Below are positions 8,269 to 16,923 of a stretch of DNA of 64,000 nt, in pieces; position 1 is the first letter of the stretch; each line of letters opens with the position of its first letter. The position numbers were made by a program, and so were the translations under genes. The notes below the pieces were generated by a model. The model saw only the letters and a program-made list of their open reading frames with translations. It searched no databases and was not told the origin of the DNA. The stretch covers positions 620,001 to 684,000 of the forward strand of contig JACRHT010000017.1 in the NCBI GenBank assembly GCA_016217545.1, read 5' to 3'. Origin of the DNA: Opitutia bacterium (GTDB taxonomy: Bacteria > Verrucomicrobiota > Verrucomicrobiia > Opitutales > Opitutaceae).

Positions 8269-9264
8269 TTAGACATTATATTGGTTCGGTTTGTAGCGGC
8301 CGAGATTCTTTTCAAGCCACGCGATCGTTTGCAGCAACCCTTCCTCAAGGCTGACCGCCGGTCGCCAGTCCAGCGTGGCAAGCGCGAGCCGGTTGTCGGC
8401 GATCAGACGCTCGACCTCGCTCTTGTCCGGCCGGTGACGTTCTCCCGTCTGCACCACCTCAATCCGGCGGTCCATTAATTTGGCGACCAGTTGCGCCAGC
8501 TCGCCGATTGCGATCTCGCGACCCGAACCAAAATGGATCGTCTGGCCGATCGCTTTCTCCGCCCGGGCCGCGGCGAGGAAGGCGTCCACCGTGTTAGCAA
8601 CATAGTTCATGTCGCGCGTCGGCGTGAGGTTGCCCAGCTCGATCCGCTCCCGTCCTGCGAGGATCTGCGTGATGATCGTCGGTATCACGGCGCGCGCGGA
8701 CTGCCGAGGTCCGAAGGTGTTGAACGGGCGGACGGTGACGGTCGGAACGTTGAAAGAACGCTGGAAGCTCTCCACGAGCTTGTCCGCGCCGATCTTGCTC
8801 GCCGAGTAAGGCGACTGCCCCTGCAATGGATGTTTTTCGTCGATTGGCGCGTAGAGCGCCGTGCCATACACTTCGCTGGTCGAGGTGTGCACGAGCCGAC
8901 GGACCCCCAGCTCGCGCGCGGCTTGCAGCACGTTCAGGGTTCCTTCGACGTTTACCCGCACATACGACACCGGCGCGGTGTAAGAATAGGGAATCGCGAT
9001 CAACGCGCCGAGGTGAAATACCACTTCGCAGTCGCGCATCGCCTGCTTCACGCTGTCGCGATCTTGGAGATCACCGGCGAAGACCTTGATCTGTCCCCGA
9101 CAAGGCGACTCTTCCAACCACCCCCAGAGCCCGCTCGACGAATACCGGACCATCGCGCGGACATCCGCGCCCAAGCCCGCCAAACGCTCGGTGAGGTGGC
9201 CCCCAATGAAGCCACCCGCCCCGGTCACCAGCACTCTGACACCATTCCAGTCTTTATTGTCCAT
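8269..9264 (-). CDS. legB: LegB-type NAD-dependent sugar 4,6-dehydratase
   Basis: 331 residues from the ATG at 9264 (MDNKDWNGVRV); an ATG at 9300 with AGGGGG close upstream is an alternative that adds 12 residues. Extended SDR fold: VTGAGGFIGGHL cofactor loop, STSEVYG and YSASK (catalytic Tyr and Lys), PFNTFGPRQSARAVIP, and a C-terminal substrate region. The set of motifs, including FHLGALIAIPYSY, is that of the dehydratase in legionaminic acid clusters, which converts a nucleotide-linked GlcNAc to its 4-keto-6-deoxy form. It overlaps the end of the ptmE-like gene by 11 bases and precedes the aminotransferase by 3 bases, matching the reaction order. By analogy with Campylobacter the substrate would be GDP-GlcNAc. 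Confidence 0.88.
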   Translation of the reverse strand: MDNKDWNGVRVLVTGAGGFIGGHLTERLAGLGADVRAMVRYSSSGLWGWLEESPCRGQIKVFAGDLQDRDSVKQAMRDCEVVFHLGALIAIPYSYTAPVSYVRVNVEGTLNVLQAARELGVRRLVHTSTSEVYGTALYAPIDEKHPLQGQSPYSASKIGADKLVESFQRSFNVPTVTVRPFNTFGPRQSARAVIPTIITQILAGRERIELGNLTPTRDMNYVANTVDAFLAAARAEKAIGQTIHFGSGREIAIGELAQLVAKLMDRRIEVVQTGERHRPDKSEVERLIADNRLALATLDWRPAVSLEEGLLQTIAWLEKNLGRYKPNQYNV

Positions 9265-10327
9265 TGATGAGAGAAGATGCTTCGCGGTTCGCCGCCTCAT
9301 AGTCCCCCTGGCGGCCGATGTCGGTCCATTTCTCGCGAATCGGAAAACTGGCCACCGGCTGACCGGCGTGAATAATCCGCTCGATCAACTGCGGCATGTC
9401 CAGCCGCTCGCCCCGCACAATATGGTCGAAAACGCGGGGCGACAGGATGTAGATGCCCGCGCTGACGAACCAGGAATGCCGGGGCTTTTCCTCGATCGCA
9501 CGAATCAACGCATCGCTGATGCGCACCACGCCGAACGGGACCACGTGCTCATATTCGCGCACGGCCACGGTCATCGCTGCTTTATGCTGGCGATGAAAAT
9601 CGAACATCCTGCCGAAATCCAGCTGCGTGAGGATATCACCGTTGATAACCAATTGATCGGTCTGCGGCACCGGCAAAAGGCTCAGCGCCCCTGCGGTTCC
9701 CAACGGACTCTCCTCGTTGAGGTAGTTGATGTTTACGCCAAAGCCGGAACCGTCGCCGAAATGCTCACGGATCTTTTCCGGACGATAGTGCGTGGTGAAA
9801 TGGAAATCCCGCACGCCGGACTCGCTGAGCTGACGCACGAGGATCTCGAGGATCGGACGTCCGCCGACCGGGAGCATTGGTTTCGGGGTGTGCTCCGTGA
9901 GCGGAAACAGCCGCTTGCCGAACCCGCCGGCCATCACCACCGCGCTGAACCCCATCTCGTCCATGTCCTGGGGAGCCAATGTCGCGATTTCCGACACCCG
10001 TCCTGCAGCATCCAGCAACGGGAGCTGGCGCACGCCGTGCCGGCGCATCAGCGCAACGCACGACTCCCGATCCGTGCCCGTCGGTGCCGTCAGCGCGTCC
10101 GGGTGGGGCGTGTTCCGCTTGATCTCGAGAAGGCGCTCGACGGGGGCATCCAACGACACTCCCGCGAGCAGCCCGCGACGAACGTCACCGTCCGTCAGCG
10201 TGTTCACCAAACGATCCTGCCTGTCCACCACCACCGCGAGCCCCAACTTCCGGCTACGGTCGATCGCAGCCACCGCGGACCGGATGGTCGAAGTGGAAAA
10301 AACGAAGAGTTCTGCCGGTCTTACCAT
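9254..10327 (-). CDS. ptmE: PtmE-like sugar nucleotidyltransferase with N-terminal CBS pair
   Basis: 357 residues in two parts. Residues 1-120 form a CBS-domain pair (NTLTDGDVRRGLL and the repeat RRHGVRQLPLLDAAGRV). Residues 125-350 form a nucleotidyltransferase with VMAGGFGKRLFPLTEHTPKPMLPVGGRP at the catalytic loop (glycine-rich signature and lysine), INGDILTQLDF (metal-binding aspartate) and WTDIGRQGDY. Exactly this CBS-plus-transferase layout is known from PtmE of Campylobacter, which makes GDP-GlcNAc as entry to CMP-legionaminic acid synthesis. The ATG at 10327 follows a 116-base gap after neuD. The CBS pair suggests control by an adenine nucleotide (family knowledge). The GDP-sugar assignment is by analogy. 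Confidence 0.85.
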   Translation of the reverse strand: MVRPAELFVFSTSTIRSAVAAIDRSRKLGLAVVVDRQDRLVNTLTDGDVRRGLLAGVSLDAPVERLLEIKRNTPHPDALTAPTGTDRESCVALMRRHGVRQLPLLDAAGRVSEIATLAPQDMDEMGFSAVVMAGGFGKRLFPLTEHTPKPMLPVGGRPILEILVRQLSESGVRDFHFTTHYRPEKIREHFGDGSGFGVNINYLNEESPLGTAGALSLLPVPQTDQLVINGDILTQLDFGRMFDFHRQHKAAMTVAVREYEHVVPFGVVRISDALIRAIEEKPRHSWFVSAGIYILSPRVFDHIVRGERLDMPQLIERIIHAGQPVASFPIREKWTDIGRQGDYEAANREASSLINGQ

Positions 10328-10443
10328 GTGTTTGACTAGGACACGCCGCCGGTCGTGCCCGACGCCGGCGCGCGAAAAGAGTGCACGCTCGCATCAGGGA
10401 TTCCCCGGCACCAAACGGCAACGCAAATCTCGGGGCAAAATCC
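10328..10443. other. 116-base intergenic gap inside the nonulosonate operon
   Basis: This is the widest gap between intact genes in the left arm, between the neuD-like stop and the ptmE-like start. No gene, clear hairpin terminator or convincing promoter was seen. It could hold an internal promoter for ptmE-legB-legC and the genes after them. Confidence 0.35.
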
Positions 10444-11118
10444 CTATCTTGCGTCCATCGCCCGCGCCGGCACACCCGCGACCACCGCTCGGGGCGCCAC
10501 ATCACGCACCACCATCGCACCGGCGCCCGTCAACGATTCCGCCCCGAGAACGCACCCTTGTTTGACACCGGCGCGCAATCCCACGAACGCCCCCGCCCCG
10601 ACCTGCACCCCGCCCGCCAGCACGGCTCCCGGCGCAATGAAAGCGTGATCATCGATCCGACAGTCGTGCTCCACAATCGCGCCGGTGTTGATACAGACGT
10701 TTCGTCCGAGCGCCGCCCGGGAATTGATGACCGCCCCCGCCATCACGCAACATCCGCCACCCAAAGCGGCTGATTTCGCGACGACCGCCGCGGGATGAAC
10801 CAAGGAGACGACATCGAACCCACGTTCGACCGCAAGTTCATATAGACGCCGGCGCGCCGCCGTTCGTCCGACGCTTCCCAAGCCGATGAAACAACCGGCG
10901 ATGCCATCGCGCCGAAGTTCCGGCAATAAACTGTCGTCCCCCAATATAGTGACGCCTTGGCATTGACTGCCATGGCGCCCCCGTTCGGGATCAAGGAAAC
11001 CGACGACCTCGTAAGGAGATCCAGGCAGGGATTCGATCAAATCCAGGATCACAGAAGCATGCCCTCCTGCGCCCAGGCCCACGATTTTGGTGCGACTTTT
11101 GTGCCCGTCAGTTTGCAT
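10444..11118 (-). CDS. neuD: NeuD/PglD-like sugar O- or N-acetyltransferase
   Basis: 224 residues from the ATG at 11118 (MQTDGHKS), which overlaps the neuC stop by 11 bases; an upstream in-frame ATG at 11148 is less likely. The N-terminal third is a Rossmann-like sugar-binding domain (KIVGLGAGGHASVILDLI, then VVGFLDPE). The rest is a left-handed beta-helix of hexapeptide repeats (for example LGRNVCINTGAIVEHDC, with the catalytic histidine of the HDC motif, and VAGVPARAM at the end). NeuD/PglD/LegH proteins acetylate amino or hydroxyl groups of sialic acid or bacillosamine precursors using acetyl-CoA. Here the likely reaction is 4-N-acetylation of the amino sugar from the LegC-like enzyme. Acetyl specificity is not proven. 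Confidence 0.85.
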   Translation of the reverse strand: MQTDGHKSRTKIVGLGAGGHASVILDLIESLPGSPYEVVGFLDPERGRHGSQCQGVTILGDDSLLPELRRDGIAGCFIGLGSVGRTAARRRLYELAVERGFDVVSLVHPAAVVAKSAALGGGCCVMAGAVINSRAALGRNVCINTGAIVEHDCRIDDHAFIAPGAVLAGGVQVGAGAFVGLRAGVKQGCVLGAESLTGAGAMVVRDVAPRAVVAGVPARAMDAR

Positions 11119-12256
11119 CGATGAATTTTTTTTGGAGCAGACGACCACCCAACGGCGCCCGCAAAAGAACCCGGACGATCCGTGCGGCGGCGCCCCCGGC
11201 GTCGTAGGGATTCTCGAACATCATTCCCTCCGCCCGCGTCCGGAGCGCTTGGCGGAGCGCGGTCAAGACTGCGCGACGACGCGGCGCGCAATCGATGACG
11301 TTCCGCGGGCGGAGCCGGCCGCGCTGGCGCTCCCCGATGTTTACGACCGGCAGATCAAACGATGCCGCCTCGATGATTCCACTCGACGAGTTGCCGGCCA
11401 TCAGCGTCGCGTGCGTCATCGCCGAGTAATACCGCACGAGCCCGAGGTTATTGACATAGTGGCTGCCGCGCCTTCGAGCCACGTAGCGTCGAACCAGGAG
11501 ATCGAGCGCGCGCCCGCCCGCATCTGCGTTTGGTGCGGTGAACAGCACGGGCAGTCCAAACTGCTCCAACGCGGCGAGAACATCACGGCATTCGGCCGCC
11601 GAGTCATGCGCCCCCAGGGTGACGGGATGATAGGTAAAAAGTATGAATTGCGACGGTATTTTCCACCCCAACGAGGCGCCTAACTCCATGGGACTCATGA
11701 TTTCGACTTCGCGGACATTATCCAATCCGATCGCGCCGACGTGATGCACCCGCCACGGCTCCTCACCCATCTGCCGGATCCGTCGCGCGTAATCCGGCGC
11801 CGAGGCAAAATGGAGGTGACTGAGCTTCGTCATCGAGTGCCGCAACGTGTCATCGATGGCTCCTTCGCTGATCTCCCCGCCGTGCAAGTGCGCGACGGGA
11901 ATGTTGAGCACCACCGCAGCAACGACCGCCGCGTGCATCTCGTAGCGATCACCGAGAACGACGAGGATATCCGGCCTCCACGCCGCGAACGCCCGAGCGA
12001 ATCCGGCCGTGCCCCTGCCAGCGGCGATGCCGACCGCCACCTCGTCGTCGGCGCGGGTCAGCGTCGGCACGGGCGCGTAGTCCCGAAAGCCGGCCGCCTC
12101 GATCTCCGTCACCGTCCGGCCGTGTTCCCGCGCGAGGTGGGCGCCCGCGACGAACAACTTCAGCCGCACTTCGCGTCGCGCTCGCAATCGCGCCAACAGC
12201 GGCCGATAGAGCCCAAAGTCCGATCGTCCGACCGTGACCACGCCGATCCGTCTCAT
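11108..12256 (-). CDS. neuC: NeuC/LegG-like hydrolysing nucleotide-sugar 2-epimerase
   Basis: 382 residues. Family motifs are clear: N-terminal RSDFGLYRPLL, the loop VVLGDRYEMHAA near residue 98, HLHGGEISEGAIDDTLRHS near residue 123 and late GNSSSGIIEA with the catalytic and substrate-gripping residues. The enzyme removes the nucleotide and inverts C2, giving a free ManNAc-type sugar for NeuB. In the legionaminic pathway the substrate is the 2,4-diacetamido-2,4,6-trideoxy nucleotide sugar (LegG role). Its start overlaps the neuB stop by 4 bases (ATGA). Whether it acts on a GDP- or UDP-sugar cannot be decided from motifs; the neighbouring PtmE-like enzyme argues for GDP. Confidence 0.9.
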   Translation of the reverse strand: MRRIGVVTVGRSDFGLYRPLLARLRARREVRLKLFVAGAHLAREHGRTVTEIEAAGFRDYAPVPTLTRADDEVAVGIAAGRGTAGFARAFAAWRPDILVVLGDRYEMHAAVVAAVVLNIPVAHLHGGEISEGAIDDTLRHSMTKLSHLHFASAPDYARRIRQMGEEPWRVHHVGAIGLDNVREVEIMSPMELGASLGWKIPSQFILFTYHPVTLGAHDSAAECRDVLAALEQFGLPVLFTAPNADAGGRALDLLVRRYVARRRGSHYVNNLGLVRYYSAMTHATLMAGNSSSGIIEAASFDLPVVNIGERQRGRLRPRNVIDCAPRRRAVLTALRQALRTRAEGMMFENPYDAGGAAARIVRVLLRAPLGGRLLQKKFIDAN

Positions 12257-13305
12257 GAGACCAGGTCCTCACGCAACAGGCTGCCGGCGGCGATCGCAAC
12301 CCGCGCGCTCCGACCGACCAACTCTTCCAAGCGCGAGGGAGGCATCCCCGTGCCTGGGCGACGGCAAACCAGCATCTCCGCACGGATCTTCGTGCCCACC
12401 GCGATATCGCAGGCGGCGACCACGCTTTTCCGTGCCACCGCCGCAGTCTCGGCTTCGGACGGCAAAGGTGCCTTGATGCCGTCGCCGAGCGCCGATTCCA
12501 CCCGACGGATCGCGCCAACAAATTCGGCCAGCTGCGCCGGATCGAGCGAAGCTGGGTGATCGGGACCGGGCATGGAACGATCGAGCGTGAAATGCTTCTC
12601 GACGACGCATGCCCCCAACGCGACGGCTGCCAGCGCGACCTCGATGCCCAAGGTGTGATCCGAAAACCCGACAGGAACTCCAAATTCACGCTGCATCGTC
12701 GCCATCGCCCGCAAATTGCATCCCGCCGGGGCAGCGGGGTAGTTGCTCACGCAGTGCAGCAGTGCCAGCGACACGGGGCCGCCACGCGCCACCGCCGCAA
12801 CCGCGGCGCGGACTTCCTCCAACGTCGCCATTCCGGTGGAGAGGATTAGCGGGACGCCGAGCCGCGCCAGATGGGTCAGGTAAGGCGTGTTTGTGATTTC
12901 GCCGGACGGCACCTTGAGGGCATCCACCCCGAGTGCATGCAAGAAGTCCGCGCAGCTCTCGTCGAACGGCGAGGACATGAACATGATGCCGTGCTCTGCA
13001 CACAACGCCTTGAGTTCGTGGTGCGCGGCATCGGAGAGCTCCAGTTTGCGCAGCATTTCCTGCTGCGTTTCCTCCGGTGCGGTCGCCGCCTTCTGGTAAC
13101 CTGCTTTCGGCGCGTCCGCCGTGGCAAGCTGGGCCGCACGAAAAGTCTGGAACTTCACGGCGTCCGCGCCGGCCCGAGCGGCCACGCGAACGAGTTCCCG
13201 CGCCAGCGCGAGGTCGCCATTGTGATTAACGCCCGCCTCGGCGATGACAAAGCACGGTTGGCCCCCCCCCACTCGACGCCCGCCGATTTGCATTTCAGTT
13301 ACCAT
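12253..13305 (-). CDS. neuB: NeuB/LegI-like N-acylneuraminate (nonulosonate) synthase
   Basis: 350 residues from the ATG at 13305 (MVTEMQIGG; ATG at 13293 is an alternative). The TIM-barrel domain shows FVIAEAGVNHNGD, DAVKFQTF, PSGEITNTPYL, STGMATLEEV, GFSDHTLG and EKHFTLDRSMPGPDH, all NeuB family hallmarks. A C-terminal SAF domain follows (KSVVAACDIAVGTKI, RRPGTGMPP). It condenses phosphoenolpyruvate with a ManNAc-type sugar to a nine-carbon 2-keto acid. With legB, legC, neuC and neuD next door, legionaminic acid or an epimer is the likely product. A run of nine G (13262-13270) lies near the 5' end of the coding sequence, so single-base slippage would shut the gene off. It overlaps the SDR upstream by 7 bases. 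Confidence 0.92.
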   Translation of the reverse strand: MVTEMQIGGRRVGGGQPCFVIAEAGVNHNGDLALARELVRVAARAGADAVKFQTFRAAQLATADAPKAGYQKAATAPEETQQEMLRKLELSDAAHHELKALCAEHGIMFMSSPFDESCADFLHALGVDALKVPSGEITNTPYLTHLARLGVPLILSTGMATLEEVRAAVAAVARGGPVSLALLHCVSNYPAAPAGCNLRAMATMQREFGVPVGFSDHTLGIEVALAAVALGACVVEKHFTLDRSMPGPDHPASLDPAQLAEFVGAIRRVESALGDGIKAPLPSEAETAAVARKSVVAACDIAVGTKIRAEMLVCRRPGTGMPPSRLEELVGRSARVAIAAGSLLREDLVS

Positions 13306-14114
13306 GCCGTGAAGCCTCCATCGATGCAGATTTCCTGCCCGGTGACATAGGCGGAGAGATCGCTGGCCAGGAACGCGATCACGCCTTTGAAATCCTGCTC
13401 GGTCGCCATGCGGCCCAACGGCACCTTCCGGACGTATCGTTCCACGAAGGAGGGCGCCTGTCCCCGAGCGATGCCACCGGGGACGATCGTGTTCACGCGC
13501 ACCTCTGGTCCAAGCGTAGTGGCGAGCCAACGCGTCAACTGCCCCAAACCGCCCTTCGAGGCGCCGTAGGCGGCGGGATTTCCCAGCGAAGTGCCTTCAT
13601 AAAGAGACCAGTCGGGTCCGACGACGCCGTAAATCGAACTGATGTTGATCACGGATCCTTTGCCGTTGCGCCGCAGCAACTCGGTGCAGGTCTGCACGAG
13701 CGTGAAAGGTGCAGTGAGGTTGACCTCAAGCGCCTGCCGCCACGTATCAACGTCCTGCTGCAGGAATGGCACCGCCCACCCCTTCAGGCCCGAAGTGCCA
13801 ACCAGTGCCGCGCAATTGATCAGCACATCAAGGCGCCCGAATTCCGTCGCCACCCGCGGCGCGATGCCCCGGACGTCCCGCTCCCGCGCCAAGTCTGCGG
13901 CGAGTCCCAGCGCCGGAACGCCGAACCGGCTCCGCAGGGCATCCGCGACGCCGGCGCAGCGTGTAGCATCCAAGTCGACTATCACCACCGCCGCACCGAG
14001 TTCCGCGAGCGTTTCTGCCGCCGCGCAACCCAGATGGCCAGCTCCGCCGGTCACGAGGGCAACTCGTCCCCGCAGAGATGAAAGTTCCGTGAGTAAAACC
14101 GGCGATGAACTCAT
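13299..14114 (-). CDS. SDR-family oxidoreductase (PtmA-like)
   Basis: 271 residues from the ATG at 14114, which overlaps the preceding stop (ATGA). Classical short-chain dehydrogenase: VTGGAGHLGCAAAETL cofactor loop, D-rich DLDATRC specificity strand, NCAAL, NISSIYG and the catalytic YGASKGGL, then PGGIARGQAP and the closing GQEICIDGG. Enzymes of this type stand beside neuB in many nonulosonate loci; PtmA of Campylobacter is one and is linked to supply of the amino-sugar precursor. It is followed directly by neuB. The exact substrate is unknown, and it could also modify the sugar after synthesis. Confidence 0.8.
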   Translation of the reverse strand: MSSSPVLLTELSSLRGRVALVTGGAGHLGCAAAETLAELGAAVVIVDLDATRCAGVADALRSRFGVPALGLAADLARERDVRGIAPRVATEFGRLDVLINCAALVGTSGLKGWAVPFLQQDVDTWRQALEVNLTAPFTLVQTCTELLRRNGKGSVINISSIYGVVGPDWSLYEGTSLGNPAAYGASKGGLGQLTRWLATTLGPEVRVNTIVPGGIARGQAPSFVERYVRKVPLGRMATEQDFKGVIAFLASDLSAYVTGQEICIDGGFTAW

Positions 14115-15115
14115 AAGACGATCCTCTTGCCTTCGCTGGCGCTGGCCCGGGCCGCGTCGATCACGCGCAAAACCGCCCAACCATCGTCGGCGTCGACCAT
14201 CGGCCGCGTGTTGTTCCGCACGCAATCGAAAAAATGTGCCAGCTCCCGCAGGTAGGCGCCATTCCGGTCGGCGTCCGTCTCCCGAAAAACCTCCCGTCCT
14301 CGTTTTTCGTTTGGCGGGAAAAAAAAGACTGCCTGCTGGGTTGCATCCCAGAGCAAAGTTCCGGCCGAACCGACGACCTTGCAGAACCGGCTGTAGGTCC
14401 GTTGAAGAAAATCGAGCTGCACGCTCGCCACCGCTCCCTCGGCAAAGCCGAGGTTGAGCAGGGCGAGGTCCTCGACTTCCAACTCGAGCGTGCCGCTCCG
14501 CTGGACGGTGGCTTGGACCCACTCGACGCGCCCGAAGATCCAGCCCAGATAGTGCAATTCGTGGCTGAGCTCGAGTAACACTCCTCCGCCCAAGTCGTGC
14601 CGCGCGCTGGCGCCGCGCCGGTAGTCGCTGCCGGGTCGCCAGTCGGGCAGGTATTGGCCGACTTCCGCGCGGATGCACAGCGGCTGCCCGGCCATCCCTG
14701 AACCGACGGCTTCGCGGAATGCCGCCATCGCGGGCGTGAAAACAAGATTGTAGCCGATCATGAGCACGCGGCCAAACTGCCGGGCCTCCGCGATCATTTC
14801 GGGCACCGCATCCGGTGTGGCCGCGATCGGCTTTTCCAAGAGCACGTGGCAACCGATCGCCAGCAGGCGGCGGGTCAGCTCGACGTGATGGGTGGCCGGC
14901 GTCGCAACGATCGCCGCCAGCGGGGCAAACGCACGGACGAGGTCGAAGTCGTAGAAGACGTGATCCGCGCCCGGCGGGGGCGCCGAATCTCCCTCTGCCA
15001 CGCCGCTGCGCAGGACCGCAATTTCGGCCCGCGGAAACATCTGACGCAGATTGCCGAGGTGCCTCTTGCCGATACTGCCGTAACCGGCCACGAGCAACCG
15101 TTCGGAGCCACTCAT
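14111..15115 (-). CDS. Gfo/Idh/MocA-family oxidoreductase
   Basis: 334 residues from the ATG at 15115 (overlap ATGA with the ThDP-enzyme stop). An N-terminal Rossmann domain shows VAGYGSIGKRHLGNL and IVATPATHHVE; the conserved LLEKPIA gives the catalytic lysine. A C-terminal alpha/beta substrate domain follows, with GGGVLLELSHELHYL holding the usual histidine region. Such NAD(P)-dependent enzymes oxidise or reduce nucleotide sugars or free sugars. Position between the dideoxyhexose block and the nonulosonate block means it could serve either; similar genes often accompany neuB/SDR pairs. Substrate is not predictable from what is visible. Confidence 0.82.
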   Translation of the reverse strand: MSGSERLLVAGYGSIGKRHLGNLRQMFPRAEIAVLRSGVAEGDSAPPPGADHVFYDFDLVRAFAPLAAIVATPATHHVELTRRLLAIGCHVLLEKPIAATPDAVPEMIAEARQFGRVLMIGYNLVFTPAMAAFREAVGSGMAGQPLCIRAEVGQYLPDWRPGSDYRRGASARHDLGGGVLLELSHELHYLGWIFGRVEWVQATVQRSGTLELEVEDLALLNLGFAEGAVASVQLDFLQRTYSRFCKVVGSAGTLLWDATQQAVFFFPPNEKRGREVFRETDADRNGAYLRELAHFFDCVRNNTRPMVDADDGWAVLRVIDAARASASEGKRIVL

Positions 15116-16923
15116 GGTCCCGGCGTTTCGTCGTCGAACTGATGCATGTTCTCGTGGATTTCCTCGCGCGGGAGAAACGGCGCCATGTCCTCCAACGGAC
15201 GCGACTCGAGCGTCCCGTCCGCCCGGCGGAACGCGGAGGCCTTGGGCGAGATGCCCTGCTCGATCGCGATCTTCACCTCGCAGAGGGCGGGACCGGCGGT
15301 CGCCAGCACGCGCGGGATGATCTGATCGAGATCCCCGTGACCATCGATACGGAAATAGGCGATGCCGTAGGCGTCGGCCAGTTTCGCAAAGTCGGGGTTC
15401 GCCACTCCGGACGCGAGGTCCGCGCCGACATAGCGCCCGTTGAAGAACGCGTTTTGCGTGGCGCGAATGCTCGAGTATCCCCGATTGTTGAAGACAAAAA
15501 CCTTCACCGGCAGGCGATGATGCTGCAGGAAGAGCAGCTCCTGGATGTTCCACTGGATGCTGCCATCACCCGTGACGCACACCGTGGGCCGGCGCTCGTT
15601 CGCGATACATGCTCCGATGGAAAGCGGCAGATCCCACCCCATCGAGCCCCAGTTGTTGCTGGTCATCGTCCGTTGTCCGGGTTTGACCTTAAACGATTGG
15701 TAGTAGGTCACCGTGTCGAGCCCGTTCCCCGCGACGACCACGTCGCGCTCCTTCATGTGGTCCGCGAGCTTGTCCATGAACACATAGCTGTTCACGTGGC
15801 CGGTGTCCTGCAAAAATTCCGGCACGATGATCGGGTAGCGCTCGCGCCAGCGTTGGCAAGCGGGCAGCCACCGTGGCGAAAACTCGAAGCGACGCCCCTG
15901 CGCTTGGCGGAGCAACTCCTCCAGGAACGCTCGCACGTCGGCGAGGACCGGCAGGTCCGGCTTAATCACCTGGTGGTGCAGCTGGCCCGGGTCCACGTCG
16001 ACCATCACCTTGCGCCCCTTGGGCGCGAAGCCCTTGAAGTTGAAGCCCACCTTGCTCAGCGAGAAGCCCGAGGCGCAGCTGAGCACGAGGTCGCAGTTCT
16101 GCACGGCGAAGTTGGCCCGGCGCTGCCCGGCGGTGCCGAAGATGCCGAAGTTCAACGGGTGCGCTTCGGGAATGAGGTCCTTGGCCGTGTAGGGCAGCAC
16201 CACCGGCAGGCCCAGCGTCTCCGCGACTTGCAGGAAAAGTTCGTGCGCGCCGCCCATGCGGATGCCGGTGCCGCCGACGAGCACCGGGCGACGCGACGCC
16301 ACGAGCCAAGAGAGCACTTCGGCAACCTTCGCCTGCAGCGCCGCCCGATCCCATGGCTCGCCCATCTCCGCGGGGTCGAATCCGCGCAACTGCGTCTCGT
16401 CGATTTGCGCGCCCTGCACATCGAGGGGAATGTCGATCCACACCGGGCCCGGGCGACCATTGACCGCCAGCCAGAGCGCCTTCTCGACTTCGTAGCGGAT
16501 CGTCAGCGGATCGAGGATCGTCTTCGCATATTTTGTGACCGGCGCGACGAGGTTGACCGTCGGTCCCTCCTGCGGCCCCATCTGGCGAATCTTGGAATAA
16601 TCGGCGATCAGGTCGCGCCGCACCTGGCCCGTCAGCACGACCATCGGCACCGAGTCAAACCACGCGCCGACGACACCCGCGAGGGCATTGACCGCACCGG
16701 GCCCGAGCGTGACGAGGCAGCCGGCGGGACGATTCGCGACGCGCGCCCAGCCCTCGGCGGCGATGGCGGACGCCTGTTCGTGATAGTTACAGTAGTAGCG
16801 CAGGCGCTGATTGGACCCCAGCGAGTCCAGCAGATGCATAATGCCGCCGCCCGAAACGGTGAAGAACGTGTCGATGCCGCGCGAAGCGAGCAACTCCATG
16901 ACGTAGTCGGAAAGTTTTATCAT
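15112..16923 (-). CDS. ThDP-dependent acetolactate-synthase-like enzyme (YerE-like candidate)
   Basis: 603 residues from the ATG at 16923, overlapping the SDR stop (ATGA). All three thiamine-diphosphate enzyme domains are present: the N-terminal domain with the activating glutamate in NYHEQASAIAAEGWARV (about residue 48) and LGPGAVNALAGV; the middle domain with PVLVGGTGIRMGGA; the C-terminal cofactor motif GDGSIQWNIQELLFLQHH ending in FNNRGY. It sits directly after rfbF-rfbG-rfbH and a sugar SDR. In Yersinia pseudotuberculosis O:VI the ThDP flavoenzyme YerE follows the same ddhA-B-C genes and adds a two-carbon unit from pyruvate to C4 of CDP-4-keto-3,6-dideoxyhexose. That role here is inferred from context. 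A housekeeping acetolactate synthase is less likely because no small subunit or ilvC is nearby. Confidence 0.8.
   Translation of the reverse strand: MIKLSDYVMELLASRGIDTFFTVSGGGIMHLLDSLGSNQRLRYYCNYHEQASAIAAEGWARVANRPAGCLVTLGPGAVNALAGVVGAWFDSVPMVVLTGQVRRDLIADYSKIRQMGPQEGPTVNLVAPVTKYAKTILDPLTIRYEVEKALWLAVNGRPGPVWIDIPLDVQGAQIDETQLRGFDPAEMGEPWDRAALQAKVAEVLSWLVASRRPVLVGGTGIRMGGAHELFLQVAETLGLPVVLPYTAKDLIPEAHPLNFGIFGTAGQRRANFAVQNCDLVLSCASGFSLSKVGFNFKGFAPKGRKVMVDVDPGQLHHQVIKPDLPVLADVRAFLEELLRQAQGRRFEFSPRWLPACQRWRERYPIIVPEFLQDTGHVNSYVFMDKLADHMKERDVVVAGNGLDTVTYYQSFKVKPGQRTMTSNNWGSMGWDLPLSIGACIANERRPTVCVTGDGSIQWNIQELLFLQHHRLPVKVFVFNNRGYSSIRATQNAFFNGRYVGADLASGVANPDFAKLADAYGIAYFRIDGHGDLDQIIPRVLATAGPALCEVKIAIEQGISPKASAFRRADGTLESRPLEDMAPFLPREEIHENMHQFDDETPGP

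Noticed and set aside
15112-16923. Reading the ThDP enzyme as biosynthetic acetolactate synthase (ilvB)
   Set aside because: No small subunit or other branched-chain amino acid gene is near, and the gene is tightly coupled to nucleotide-sugar genes.
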